Of a DNA stretch of 64,000 nucleotides, positions 26,493 to 36,691 are shown one piece after another. Under the pieces are notes generated by a model that saw only the letters and a list, made by a program, of their open reading frames with translations, searched no databases and had not been told where the DNA came from. The DNA is taken from contig JADJRG010000029.1 of NCBI GenBank assembly GCA_016712315.1, positions 310,001 through 374,000 on the forward strand. The letters are read 5' to 3'. Within the stretch, counting starts at the first letter, position 1, and each line of letters starts with the position of its first letter. The translations under genes were made by a program, and so were the position numbers. The stretch is from Nannocystis sp. Lineage in GTDB: Bacteria > Myxococcota_A > Polyangia > Nannocystales > Nannocystaceae.

Positions 26493-27831
26493 GCGACGCC
26501 TCAATATCATCGTCGGCGTCTTTGTGATCGCCTTCGGCGTCCTCTTTATGATCTCGCTGGTGCTGATCGGCCAGGGCAAGGGAACCTTCAAGCAGAAGGT
26601 CCTGATCGAGGCCGACTTTCGCACGGTGTCGGGCCTGAAGAAGGGCAGCCCGGTGCAGCTCGAGGGGATCGAGATCGGCGTCGTCGAGGATCGTTCGTTC
26701 GTCGAGCTCGGATACGACTGCAACCCGGCGACGGAGGATCGCGGGCGCTACGGGGCGGGCCGGACCGACGCGTGCGAGGCGACGATGTTCTGCGCGCCCG
26801 AAGGTAAGTGCGCGGAGCTCGAGTCGTACTCAGCGAACAAGGAGCTGCACCCCCCCTGCGATGATGACGCGCAGTGTGAGGAGGACGAGGTCTGTGTGAC
26901 CAGCGACTTCCGGCGCCGCTATCGCCGCGTCCCTTGGGCGGGATCTTCAGGGGTGTGCGCGAGCTATGTTACGCAGCACAAGCGGATCCGCGTGCGCCTC
27001 CGGGTCTTCGCGGAGAGCCTCGAGCATATCCGCGAGGACAGCCGCGCGTCGGTCTCACAGAACGGCCTGCTCGGCGATCAGCTCGTCCAGATCTCGATCG
27101 GACGCGGCCCTGCGGTGAAGGACGGGGGCCGGATCCAGAGCACCCCGTCGTTGATGGAGGATCTCGACGCGGTCCGAGAGCGCGTCGATGGGATCTTCGT
27201 CAAGGTCGAAGAGACGGTGAGCGGGATCTCGAGCCTGGCGGCGGCGCTCGGCGACGAACGCACGGTCCGGAACGTCCAGGGGCTGCTGGCGAACGCCAAC
27301 ACGGTGACCCGCCAGATCGCGGAGGGCAAGGGGCTCGTCGGCGCGCTGCTCAACGACGAGGCCTATGTGAAGGACTTCGGATCCACGTTGCGCTCGATCC
27401 GCGACACCGCGGCGGGGCTGGACTCGTTCGTGCAGCGGGCGAAGAGCAGCATCACGAAGATCGATACGAACATCCAGCCGCTGGTGGATGACGGGCGGCA
27501 GGCGATCGCGAACCTGAACAAGATCCTGGCTGACCTGAAGGACCCGGATAACAAGAGCGTCGCCGCGAAGCTGCTCTACGATCCTGACGGCAAGTTGATG
27601 CACGAGATGGAGTCGACGCTGGAGTCGCTCGGTCGCGTGGTCGCGGGGGTTGAGCGCGGCGAAGGTACCGTCGGCAAGCTGCTCAAGGATCCCAAGGCCT
27701 ACGATGACCTGGTGAAGATCCTCGGCAACATCGAGCGCAATAACACGATCAAGCGGCTCGTCCGCTATGTCGTCGAGAAGGAGGAGGCGTCGTCGTCAGC
27801 GGCGCCTACAGCGAGAGAGAGCAAGCCCTGA
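26476..27831 (+). CDS. mlaD: MlaD-type MCE protein with a cysteine-rich insertion
   Basis: A 451-residue substrate-binding subunit anchored by one helix (residues 10-31). The MCE domain begins VLIEADFRTVSGLKKGSPVQLEGIEIGVVED (42-72) and resumes at IRVRLRVFAES (171 on) with SVSQNGLLGDQLVQIS. Between them (about 79-170) is an insertion with eight cysteines at 82, 100, 106, 112, 128, 134, 140 and 161. The usual MCE domain has no such insert. The C-terminal half is helical (SVAAKLLYDPDG, GTVGKLLKDPKAYDDL repeats), as expected for the helical region that forms a channel in longer MCE proteins. The 3' end overlaps the convergent hydrolase gene by 67 bases. Confidence 0.92.
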   Translation: MARKDERRLNIIVGVFVIAFGVLFMISLVLIGQGKGTFKQKVLIEADFRTVSGLKKGSPVQLEGIEIGVVEDRSFVELGYDCNPATEDRGRYGAGRTDACEATMFCAPEGKCAELESYSANKELHPPCDDDAQCEEDEVCVTSDFRRRYRRVPWAGSSGVCASYVTQHKRIRVRLRVFAESLEHIREDSRASVSQNGLLGDQLVQISIGRGPAVKDGGRIQSTPSLMEDLDAVRERVDGIFVKVEETVSGISSLAAALGDERTVRNVQGLLANANTVTRQIAEGKGLVGALLNDEAYVKDFGSTLRSIRDTAAGLDSFVQRAKSSITKIDTNIQPLVDDGRQAIANLNKILADLKDPDNKSVAAKLLYDPDGKLMHEMESTLESLGRVVAGVERGEGTVGKLLKDPKAYDDLVKILGNIERNNTIKRLVRYVVEKEEASSSAAPTARESKP

Positions 27832-28727
27832 GGTGCGCCTGGCACGGCGAGCTCGTCGGCGAAGCGGGCGATGGTCTCGCCGATCTCCGCCGGGTACTCG
27901 GCTGGGATCGCGTGTGTGCCCTCCGGTAAGACCTCCCAGCGTACGCCCGCGATCGCGAAGGCGAGCGCGCGCATGGTCGGCAGCGGGACGAATGTGTCGC
28001 GGGCGCCGGCGACGATGAGGGTCGGGACGTCTATCTGCGGGAGCAAGTCGGCGGCGCTGTGGCGGTTCGCCTCGTCGAGCATGCTGAGGAAGAGCTCGGG
28101 GTTCACGGCGGCGAGCTGGCGCGTGTAGAATTCGAAGTCGGCGGCGGCGATGCGATCCGCGTTGAGTTGAGTGGCCATCCCGATCTGGGTGGTGAGCGGT
28201 GAGGGGACCAGACGCCTCCATGTCTTTTCGGTCAGATCTCGAGCGATCCGGACGATCGCGCGGGCGACCGGGAGCACGTGCGCGAAGGCGTGAGTGCCCT
28301 GAAAACTCTCGAGGACGCGGCCGCTCGGGCCCGCGAGGGAGATCAGGCCAGCGACGAGGGCGCGGTGTCGGCGGTAGAGCTCGAGCGCGACCTGAAAGCC
28401 CATCGAGAAGCCGACGACGACCGCGCTGCGCACCCCCGCGTGGGTGCAGGCGGCGGCGGCGTCGTCGGCGAGGGTCGCCATGTCGAGTCGCCACGGTCGC
28501 GGCGGCGTCGGCGAGCGGCCATGGCCGCGGTAGTGGAGGCGGATGACTCGACGGGTGGCTGCGAGGCGCGGCACGATCCGGGTGAAGGCCCACCCAGAGC
28601 AGCCGATCCCGTCGAGGATCAGGATCGCCTCGGGGGGCGCGTCTGTCGGCCCCGCGACTAAATAACAGACGAGCGCGCCGTCTTCGCGCTGGATCTGCCG
28701 CAGGCCTTCATCCTCGTGGGCGCTCAC
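27765..28727 (-). CDS. Alpha/beta hydrolase
   Basis: A 320-residue alpha/beta-hydrolase. The nucleophile elbow is GFSMGF near residue 128. The oxyanion region is LDGIGCSGWAF, and the acid and histidine are probably Asp in GARDTFVPL and His in EGTHAIPAE. No signal peptide is visible. The substrate cannot be predicted. The gene begins 15 bases after the stop of the TIGR04563-type gene and is probably co-transcribed with it. Its 3' end overlaps mlaD on the other strand. Confidence 0.85.
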   Translation of the reverse strand: MSAHEDEGLRQIQREDGALVCYLVAGPTDAPPEAILILDGIGCSGWAFTRIVPRLAATRRVIRLHYRGHGRSPTPPRPWRLDMATLADDAAAACTHAGVRSAVVVGFSMGFQVALELYRRHRALVAGLISLAGPSGRVLESFQGTHAFAHVLPVARAIVRIARDLTEKTWRRLVPSPLTTQIGMATQLNADRIAAADFEFYTRQLAAVNPELFLSMLDEANRHSAADLLPQIDVPTLIVAGARDTFVPLPTMRALAFAIAGVRWEVLPEGTHAIPAEYPAEIGETIARFADELAVPGAPQGLLSLAVGAADDDASSFSTT

Positions 28728-28742
28728 GCTGGCGCCCCCATG

Positions 28743-28961
28743 TCACTCCTCCGCGGGCTCGGTCCGGCCGCGTTCGTCGTCGTGGTCGTCGGCGATCTCG
28801 TTGACGCTCGGGTACTTCATGATGTCCTTGCGAGCGATCTTCCAGGCCTTTTGGACGATCCAGGAGAGCGAGCGATCCTGGCGCGCAGCCTCCTCTTGGA
28901 TCTCCTTAAGCATCGCCTCTGGGAAGTAGAGCGACTGTTTGCGCTTGTCCGAGCTGGCCAT
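28743..28961 (-). CDS. TIGR04563-type small protein
   Basis: A 72-residue protein. The core KRKQSLYFPEAMLKEIQEEAARQDRSLSWIVQKAWKIAR looks like a ribbon-helix-helix fold: a short strand (QSLYFP) and two helices. It matches my recollection of the TIGR04563 family, which is restricted to myxobacteria and relatives. Ribbon-helix-helix proteins often bind DNA, but a role is not established here. A strong promoter (TTGACA, 18-base spacer, TACCCT) lies upstream at 28999-29028. Confidence 0.7.
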   Translation of the reverse strand: MASSDKRKQSLYFPEAMLKEIQEEAARQDRSLSWIVQKAWKIARKDIMKYPSVNEIADDHDDERGRTEPAEE

Positions 28962-28983
28962 GGATGCGAGGTCTCCGCTAGTT

Positions 28984-29028
28984 AAAACCGGGGTTTTCAG
29001 GGTATGTTAGGCCCTCTTTGACTGTCAA
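28984..29028 (-). promoter_or_regulatory. Promoter and palindromic operator candidates between divergent genes
   Basis: On the minus strand TTGACA (29028-29023) and TACCCT (29004-28999) are 18 bases apart and would start transcription near 28992. A perfect inverted repeat TTGAC-T-GTCAA at 29018-29028 covers the -35. A second one, AAAACC-GG-GGTTTT at 28984-28997, covers the start site. The same TTGACT can act as a -35 for the plus-strand TetR gene. These are likely binding sites for the adjacent regulator. Confidence 0.5.
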
Positions 29029-29067
29029 CCGGGCGCCGGTCGATGTGAAAGTGCGAGGCAGGAGACG

Positions 29068-29754
29068 GTGGCCGAAGACGAACAGACGAGCGGCCGCGCT
29101 GGCGATGATGAGGGCGGCGGCGACGGGCGCAGCGCGCGTGCGCTCCAGCGACGCGAGCAGCGTCGCGGTGAGATCATCGCCGCCGCGACGCGGGTGTTTA
29201 AGGAGAAGGGCTATCACGCGGCTTCGATCAGCGACATCATCGACGCCGCGGGGGTCGCTCGCGGGACCTTCTACCTCTACTTCACGAGCAAACGTGAGAT
29301 CTTCACCGAGCTGACGACGGAGTTCTTGGCGATCATCCGCGGCAGCGTCCGTAAGATCTCGCTCGATCCCGGCGCTGAGCCGCCGATCGATCAGATGCGC
29401 GCGAACTTCAGACGCGTGATGAGCTCCGTCATCCAGCACGATGACCTCGCGACGATCATGCTGCGTGAGCCGGGAGATCTCGACGCGGAGAGCCGCGCGT
29501 TGCTCGATCAGTTCTTCAACCAAGTGGTCGATCTGATCGAGCTCGCTGTGCGCGTGGGTCGTGGCCTCGGCTTCGCGCGGGCCTGTGATGATCGCTTGAT
29601 CGCGATCTCGGCGCTCGGCGCGCTTCGTGAGGTGCTTCGGCGGATCTTGGCCGCTCGTGATCCCACCGCAGGGGCCGCCGCGGCCGAGTGGAGCGACACC
29701 GAGCGCCTCGCCGACGAATTGGTCACGTTCTTTGTCCGCGGGGTGTTTACCTGA
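29068..29754 (+). CDS. TetR-family transcriptional regulator
   Basis: A 228-residue repressor from a GTG start with GGAG upstream. After a 25-residue charged extension, the N-terminal helix-turn-helix is clear: RREQRRGEIIAAATRVFKEKGYHAASISDIIDAAGVARGTFYLYFTSKREIF. The C-terminal ligand domain (from about residue 85) has no identifiable ligand. It is divergent from the TIGR04563-type gene and hydrolase, so these are its likely targets along with itself. The intergenic palindromes are candidate operators. Confidence 0.92.
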   Translation: MAEDEQTSGRAGDDEGGGDGRSARALQRREQRRGEIIAAATRVFKEKGYHAASISDIIDAAGVARGTFYLYFTSKREIFTELTTEFLAIIRGSVRKISLDPGAEPPIDQMRANFRRVMSSVIQHDDLATIMLREPGDLDAESRALLDQFFNQVVDLIELAVRVGRGLGFARACDDRLIAISALGALREVLRRILAARDPTAGAAAAEWSDTERLADELVTFFVRGVFT

Positions 29755-29822
29755 GGTGCTCGGTCGGATACCCTGCCGCGCCCTGATTTTAATCAGCGCA
29801 GTAAAGACCCTGGGTGACGCCG

Positions 29823-30197
29823 ATGGCCCTGACGAAAGCTCAGCAAGAGAAATTCCGCCAGATCCTGCACGAGAAGCGCAAGTCGCTGATCCAACAGGCC
29901 CAGAAGACCCTGGAGAGCGACATGGTCCTGTCGCCTGATGACCGCTTCGATGAGGTCGATCAGGCCTCGAGCGAGTACATGCAGGCCTTTTCGTTCCGCT
30001 TACGCGGGCGCGAGCGCTACCTGATGGACAAGATCGACCTCGCGCTGCGCAAGCTCGACGAGGGCCTCTATGGGATCTGCGAGGAGTGTGAGGAGCCGAT
30101 CTCGATCAAGCGCCTGCAAGCCCGTCCGGAGGCGCCGCTGTGCATCCAGTGCAAGGAGGCGCAGGAGAAGGAAGAGGCGGTCTACGCTGAGGATTAG
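29823..30197 (+). CDS. DksA/TraR-family zinc-finger protein
   Basis: A 124-residue protein with the DksA architecture: a long N-terminal coiled coil and a C-terminal four-cysteine zinc finger (Cys86, Cys89, Cys107, Cys110 in CEEC and CIQC). The family inserts its coiled coil into the RNA polymerase secondary channel and works with ppGpp. The coiled-coil tip carries Asp residues (SPDDRFDEVDQASSE), although the exact DxxDxA of E. coli DksA is not seen. I chose the ATG at 29823 (MALTKAQQEKF); an in-frame start 9 bases upstream is also possible. Confidence 0.88.
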   Translation: MALTKAQQEKFRQILHEKRKSLIQQAQKTLESDMVLSPDDRFDEVDQASSEYMQAFSFRLRGRERYLMDKIDLALRKLDEGLYGICEECEEPISIKRLQARPEAPLCIQCKEAQEKEEAVYAED

Positions 30198-30251
30198 CCG
30201 GCGGCCGCGGTCGCAGGGCGTGCTTGGCGTTGACCGGGCGAGGTGCGAGGC

Positions 30252-31094
30252 ATGAGGCCGATCTTGTTCGTTCTGCCTGGCCTAGGCTGGGCCCTCCAGG
30301 CGTATGGGGTGCTGATGGGGGCCGCGCTGCTGCTGGCGTGGTGGACGGCGCTCGATCGGGCGCGCCGAGACGGGCTGCCGACGGAGACGCTCGGGTCGAT
30401 CTTTGTCGCGTCGGCGTTCATCGGGATCATCGGCGCGCGCGCGCTGTGGCTGGTCGGACACCCGCAGGCGCTGGTCAGCGTCGCGAGCCTGATCCAACTC
30501 CCGGCGGGCGGGCTCTCGGCGGTCGGCGGGGCGTTCGCGGCGCTGGCGGTGACGATCGCTGCCTGTCGCTGGCGACAGATCCCGACCTTCGCGTGGCTGG
30601 ATTGCCTGGCGCCCGCGTTGGCGCTCGGGTGGACGCTCGAGCGGCTCGGAGCCTTCCTCGCGGGTACTGAGTTTGGCCGCTATGTCGCTCCCGGTGAGTG
30701 GGGCTACGCGCTCAGCGTGACCTTCCCGGCGGGCTCCCCGGCGCATCAGGTGCACCGGCGCTTGCTCGAGGGGTTACCGACGGTCAGCGAGGTCGCCTCG
30801 GCGCCTGTACACCCCGTGCAGCTCTACGCGGCAGGGATGGGGCTGCTGATCTTCGGCCTGGCGCTGCGCTTGCGTCGGCGACGGAGCTACGTCGGGCAAG
30901 TGTTCCTCGGGGTGCTCGCGGCGCTGGTGATCGCTCGCCTCGTGATCGAGGATCCCTTGCGCTTCGACGCGAGCGCGCCGCTGTGGGGGCCGCTGCGGCG
31001 GGGTCACGTGGCGGCGCTCGGGCTGCTAGGGGTGCTCGCGGCGGTCGCGAAGATCGCGCGAGGACGCGCCGTGGGAGAGGCGAAGGCGCGTTGA
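30252..31094 (+). CDS. Lgt-like prolipoprotein diacylglyceryl transferase family protein, divergent
   Basis: A 280-residue membrane protein with about seven helices. Lgt landmarks are AYGVLMGAALLLAWW, GGLSAVGG at 86-93, ERLGAFLAGTEFGR at 130-143 and HPVQLY at 187-192. Lgt moves diacylglycerol from phosphatidylglycerol to the lipobox Cys. In E. coli Lgt the corresponding motifs read GGLSFHGG and GRIGNFINGELWGR. The equivalents of His103, Asn146 and Glu151 are therefore Val, Ala and Thr here, while Arg143 and Gly154 are kept. This may be a distant paralogue with altered chemistry. The next gene overlaps its stop. Confidence 0.78.
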   Translation: MRPILFVLPGLGWALQAYGVLMGAALLLAWWTALDRARRDGLPTETLGSIFVASAFIGIIGARALWLVGHPQALVSVASLIQLPAGGLSAVGGAFAALAVTIAACRWRQIPTFAWLDCLAPALALGWTLERLGAFLAGTEFGRYVAPGEWGYALSVTFPAGSPAHQVHRRLLEGLPTVSEVASAPVHPVQLYAAGMGLLIFGLALRLRRRRSYVGQVFLGVLAALVIARLVIEDPLRFDASAPLWGPLRRGHVAALGLLGVLAAVAKIARGRAVGEAKAR

Positions 31095-31789
31095 AGGAGC
31101 GCGTCCGTGCGCCGGCGGTCGTGGTCATCCATGGGGCGCTACGCTCACGCGTGGGCCTGTGGCCGTCCGTGATGTACCTGCGAGGGCGAGGCTTCGATGC
31201 GCGAGCGTTCGGCTACAACACGCGCAACGCGACGCTCGCGGAGCACGGGGCGGCGCTCGCGGAATTTATCGAGGCGTGGCGGGGGGAGCGTCCGCTCGAG
31301 CCGCTCGGGATCTTGACGCACAGCATGGGCGGGCTGGTCGCGCGCGCGTATCTGGCGCGCCCTGAGGCGCGCGCGCAGAGCGAGCACCAGCGGTTGGTGA
31401 TGCTCGCGCCGCCGAACCAGGGCTCGCACTTGGCCGCGCATTTCCGCGATCTCAAGGCGTTTCGCTGGCTGTACGGTGCCGCTTCCGAGGAGTTGCAGCC
31501 GGCGCGGGTGGCGGAGCTGCCGCCGCCGCCGCCGTCCACGGCCGTGCTTGTGCTCGCGGGAGGGCGGCTGCGCGGGGAGGCGGGCTATCTCAAGCTGATC
31601 CCGGGCAACAACGACGGGGTCGTCGGGTTCTCCGAGACGGTGCTGCCGGGGATCGAGCCGCTGCTGATCGGCGGCTCACACACGCTGCTTCAGTATCGGC
31701 CAGCGGTGCTAGAGCGCGCGGCTCGATTCCTCCGCGGCGAAGACGATGGCGGCGCGAAGCCGGAGAGGCCGCCCGAACCTGGCGGTTAG
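31091..31789 (+). CDS. Lipase-like alpha/beta hydrolase
   Basis: A 232-residue cytoplasmic-looking hydrolase. The strand PAVVVIHGALRS and the nucleophile elbow THSMGGLVAR (Ser near residue 79) fit triacylglycerol-lipase/PGAP1-like hydrolases. Asp in NNDGVVGF and His in GGSHTLLQ may complete the triad. The only start that precedes the first beta strand is TTG at 31091, which overlaps the Lgt-like stop as TTGA and implies translational coupling. The C-terminal tail is Pro/Glu-rich, and its codons form one arm of the terminator hairpin. Confidence 0.82.
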   Translation: MKERVRAPAVVVIHGALRSRVGLWPSVMYLRGRGFDARAFGYNTRNATLAEHGAALAEFIEAWRGERPLEPLGILTHSMGGLVARAYLARPEARAQSEHQRLVMLAPPNQGSHLAAHFRDLKAFRWLYGAASEELQPARVAELPPPPPSTAVLVLAGGRLRGEAGYLKLIPGNNDGVVGFSETVLPGIEPLLIGGSHTLLQYRPAVLERAARFLRGEDDGGAKPERPPEPGG

Positions 31790-31810
31790 AGCGGCCTCTC
31801 GCGCGATTTT

Positions 31811-31811
<1 letters not shown>
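31763..31811 (+). terminator. Rho-independent terminator
   Basis: A perfect 10-base stem, GAGAGGCCGC at 31763-31772 with GCGGCCTCTC at 31791-31800, is followed after 6 bases by TTTTT (31807-31811). The loop contains the stop codon of the lipase-like gene. It ends the lgt-like/lipase transcript just before the convergent tRNA gene. Confidence 0.75.
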
Positions 31812-31887
<76 letters not shown>

Positions 31888-31898
31888 GTGGGGGGCCG

Positions 31899-31927
31899 TG
31901 CGTACCGAAATCCGCAGGACAAGTCAA
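31899..31927 (-). promoter_or_regulatory. Promoter of the tRNA-Met gene
   Basis: On the minus strand TTGACT (31927-31922) and TACGCA (31904-31899) are separated by exactly 17 bases. Transcription would begin about 5 bases before the mature tRNA 5' end at 31887. Confidence 0.65.
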
Positions 31928-31982
31928 CAGGGAGAGCGGAGGCGCCGAACTGTGAGCCAGCGCAACGGCGGTGACAAAAGCG

Positions 31983-32011
31983 TTGACACCCCGCATGCCC
32001 CTGGATAAGCC
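31983..32011 (+). promoter_or_regulatory. Promoter candidate of the beta-oxidation cluster
   Basis: TTGACA at 31983-31988 and TAAGCC at 32006-32011 are 17 bases apart. This would leave a leader of about 70 bases before the thiolase ATG, which has an AGGAG Shine-Dalgarno. Confidence 0.45.
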
Positions 32012-32088
32012 GGATCCGGCGTCGCCTAGCGCTCCTGGGCCGCAGATGACCGGGTGGTCGCGGCGCCAGATCCAGCCCAGGAGTACTC

Positions 32089-33270
<1,182 letters not shown>

Positions 33271-33274
33271 GTCG

Positions 33275-34147
33275 ATGAACGAGCCGATCCAGTCGATCAA
33301 GATCTTGGGGGTGCTCGGCGCGGGGCAGATGGGCGCGGGGATCGCCCAAGTGGCCGCGCAGGCGGGCTATGCGGTGCAGCTCGCGGACGTGACGCTCGAG
33401 CAGGCGAGCCGCGGTCGGGACGGGATCGCGAAGATCCTGCAAAAGTCGGTGGACAAGGGGAAGCTGGCGGCCGCGGATCGCGAGGCGGCGCTGGCGTCGA
33501 TCGTGCCGGCGCTCGGGGTCGAGGGGCTCGCGGACTGCGACCTCGTGGTGGAGGCGGCGACCGAGAACATCGAGCTGAAGAAGCGGCTCTTTGAGGCGCT
33601 CGATCGCGCGGTCAAGCCGGGGGCGATCTTGGCGTCGAACACGTCGTCGATCAGCATCACGCTGCTGGCAGCGGTGACGCGCCGGCCGGAGTCGGTGGTC
33701 GGCATGCACTTCATGAACCCGGTGCCGGTGATGAAGCTGGTCGAGATCATCCGCGGCTTGCAGACCTCCGATCAGACGTACGCGGCGACGATGGGGCTGG
33801 CGCAGCGCCTGAACAAGACGACGATCACGAGCAAAGACAGCCCCGGGTTTATCGTCAACCGGATCTTGATCCCGCTGATCAATGAGGCCTGCTTCGCCCT
33901 TCAAGAGGGGCTGGGGGCGGCCGAGGACATCGACACGGGCGCGAAGCTGGGGCTGAATCACCCCATGGGGCCGCTCGAGCTGGCGGATCTGATCGGGCTC
34001 GATACGTGCCTGGCGATCGCGGACGTGCTGCACCGCGAGCTCGGCGACGACAAGTACCGGGCGGCGAATGTGCTGCGTATGCACGTCGCCGCGGGCTGGC
34101 TGGGCCGCAAGAGCGGCCGCGGTTTTTACGACTACAGGAAGGGCTAA
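33275..34147 (+). CDS. 3-hydroxybutyryl-CoA / 3-hydroxyacyl-CoA dehydrogenase
   Basis: A 290-residue NAD-dependent dehydrogenase interconverting 3-hydroxybutyryl-CoA and acetoacetyl-CoA. The Rossmann motif is GVLGAGQMGAGIAQ (GxGxxG) near residue 12. SNTSSISIT and the catalytic His in GMHFMNPVPVMKLVEI near residue 145 are present, as is the C-terminal helical domain with GFIVNRILIP and NHPMGPLELADLIG. Substrate length cannot be fixed, but the neighbours suggest C4. Confidence 0.95.
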   Translation: MNEPIQSIKILGVLGAGQMGAGIAQVAAQAGYAVQLADVTLEQASRGRDGIAKILQKSVDKGKLAAADREAALASIVPALGVEGLADCDLVVEAATENIELKKRLFEALDRAVKPGAILASNTSSISITLLAAVTRRPESVVGMHFMNPVPVMKLVEIIRGLQTSDQTYAATMGLAQRLNKTTITSKDSPGFIVNRILIPLINEACFALQEGLGAAEDIDTGAKLGLNHPMGPLELADLIGLDTCLAIADVLHRELGDDKYRAANVLRMHVAAGWLGRKSGRGFYDYRKG

Positions 34148-34153
34148 GGGGCG

Positions 34154-34942
34154 ATGAGCGCTGCGTTCACGTGCTTGAAGATCGAGGACCGCGGGGCGGC
34201 GCGGGTGGTGACGATCGATCGCCCGGAGGTGCTGAACGCGATCAACGCGGCGGTGATCGCCGAGCTGACGGGGGCGGTGGAGGAGGCCGCCGGCGATCCG
34301 ACGGTCGGCGGGCTCGTGATCACGGGCGGGGGATCGAAGAGCTTCATCGCGGGGGCAGATATCGCGGCGATGTCGACGATGAGCCCCGAGGAGGCGCGCA
34401 CCTTCGCGGGGCGAGGGCACGCGCTCGGGGAGATGCTGTCGGCGCTGGCGAAGCCGGTGATCGCGGCGGTGAACGGCTTCGCGCTGGGCGGCGGCTGCGA
34501 GCTCGCGCTCGCCTGCGATTTTGTTTATGCGAGCGAGAACGCGCGCTTCGGGCAGCCCGAGGTGAAGCTCGGGGTTATCCCCGGCTTCGGCGGCACGCAG
34601 CGGCTGCTGCGCCGGGTGGGCGCGGCGATGGCGCTCGAGCTGTGTATGCGCGGGAACATCATCGACGCGGCGGAGGCGCTGCGGATCGGCCTGTGCAACC
34701 GGGTGCTGCCGCAGGCCGAGCTGGTCGACGCTGCCGTGGCGGTGATCGTCGAGATCGCTGCGCACGGGCCGTTGGCGGTCGCGAGCGCGAAGGAGATGAT
34801 CCACCGCGGCGCGGACCTGCCGCTGCCTGACGCGAACATCCGCGAGATCGAGGCGTTCGCGGGGCTGTTCACGACCAGCGATCAGCGGGAAGGTATGGCC
34901 GCGTTCCTCGGGAAGCGGCGCGCTGCGTTTAAAGGCGCCTAG
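34154..34942 (+). CDS. Enoyl-CoA hydratase (crotonase family)
   Basis: A 262-residue hydratase adding water to 2-enoyl-CoA. The oxyanion-hole residues lie in FIAGADIAAM near residue 70 and FALGGGCELALACDF near 115. The two catalytic glutamates are probably Glu near 118 (GGGCE) and Glu in FGQPEVKLGVIPGFGGTQR near 138. Start and stop are close to its neighbours, 6 and 32 bases away, so it is in the same operon. Confidence 0.93.
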   Translation: MSAAFTCLKIEDRGAARVVTIDRPEVLNAINAAVIAELTGAVEEAAGDPTVGGLVITGGGSKSFIAGADIAAMSTMSPEEARTFAGRGHALGEMLSALAKPVIAAVNGFALGGGCELALACDFVYASENARFGQPEVKLGVIPGFGGTQRLLRRVGAAMALELCMRGNIIDAAEALRIGLCNRVLPQAELVDAAVAVIVEIAAHGPLAVASAKEMIHRGADLPLPDANIREIEAFAGLFTTSDQREGMAAFLGKRRAAFKGA

Positions 34943-34974
34943 GCGGCGCGTGAGGCACGGGAAGGAAGGTTCAC

Positions 34975-36120
<1,146 letters not shown>

Positions 36121-36157
36121 GGCTCCGACTAACCTGATGAGACCGAGGGAGAGACCG

Positions 36158-36691
36158 ATGAAGATCCGAGTTTTGGGCGTGATGTTGATCAGCTTGGCGA
36201 TCGTCGGCACCACCGGCTGCGCCAAGCGCCGGCTGAACAAGATGAATTCCGAGGAGGATCAGCTCTTCGGCAAGTACGACGGCTCGCAGTACGAGAAGGA
36301 CATGGTCCAGGCGGGCGATCAGGACTACGCCGATCGGGGCCAAGGCGTCTCTCCAGAGCGCTTGGCGTCGATTCAGGACACGATTACGAGCGTGTATGAG
36401 CGCGACCTCGGGCGTTGCCTCCAGCAAGACATGGAGGCGTACTCGAACCGCTGGATCGCCGGGACCTTCACGGTGGAATTCACGATCGACACGAAGGGGC
36501 AGGTGATCGAGACCAAGCTGCTCGAGCAAGACATCAAGGAGCGCCGGCTGCCGCCGGGACAGAAGGAGGCGCGCAGCGCCAAGCTGTTCGGGCCCTGCAT
36601 CGAGCAGGCGATCTTCAAGTGGGAGTTCGATCCACCGCCGGAGATCACGTACAAGCACACGTACACCGGCAAGGTGGGCGAGGCCTTCTAG
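36158..36691 (+). CDS. AgmX/PglI-type lipoprotein
   Basis: A 177-residue lipoprotein: MKIRVLGVMLISLAIVGTTGCAK has the lipobox TTGC. The C-terminal domain (from about residue 70) shows ITSVYERDLGRCLQQ, then GTFTVEFTIDTKGQVIETKL, then LFGPCIEQAIFKWEFDPPPE. This is the two-cysteine, TonB-C-like pattern of the AgmX/PglI C-terminal domain, which is expanded in myxobacteria and linked to gliding and envelope functions. It lies between two acyl-CoA dehydrogenase genes and overlaps the second (TAGTG), so it is translated with an unrelated metabolic cluster. Confidence 0.85.
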   Translation: MKIRVLGVMLISLAIVGTTGCAKRRLNKMNSEEDQLFGKYDGSQYEKDMVQAGDQDYADRGQGVSPERLASIQDTITSVYERDLGRCLQQDMEAYSNRWIAGTFTVEFTIDTKGQVIETKLLEQDIKERRLPPGQKEARSAKLFGPCIEQAIFKWEFDPPPEITYKHTYTGKVGEAF

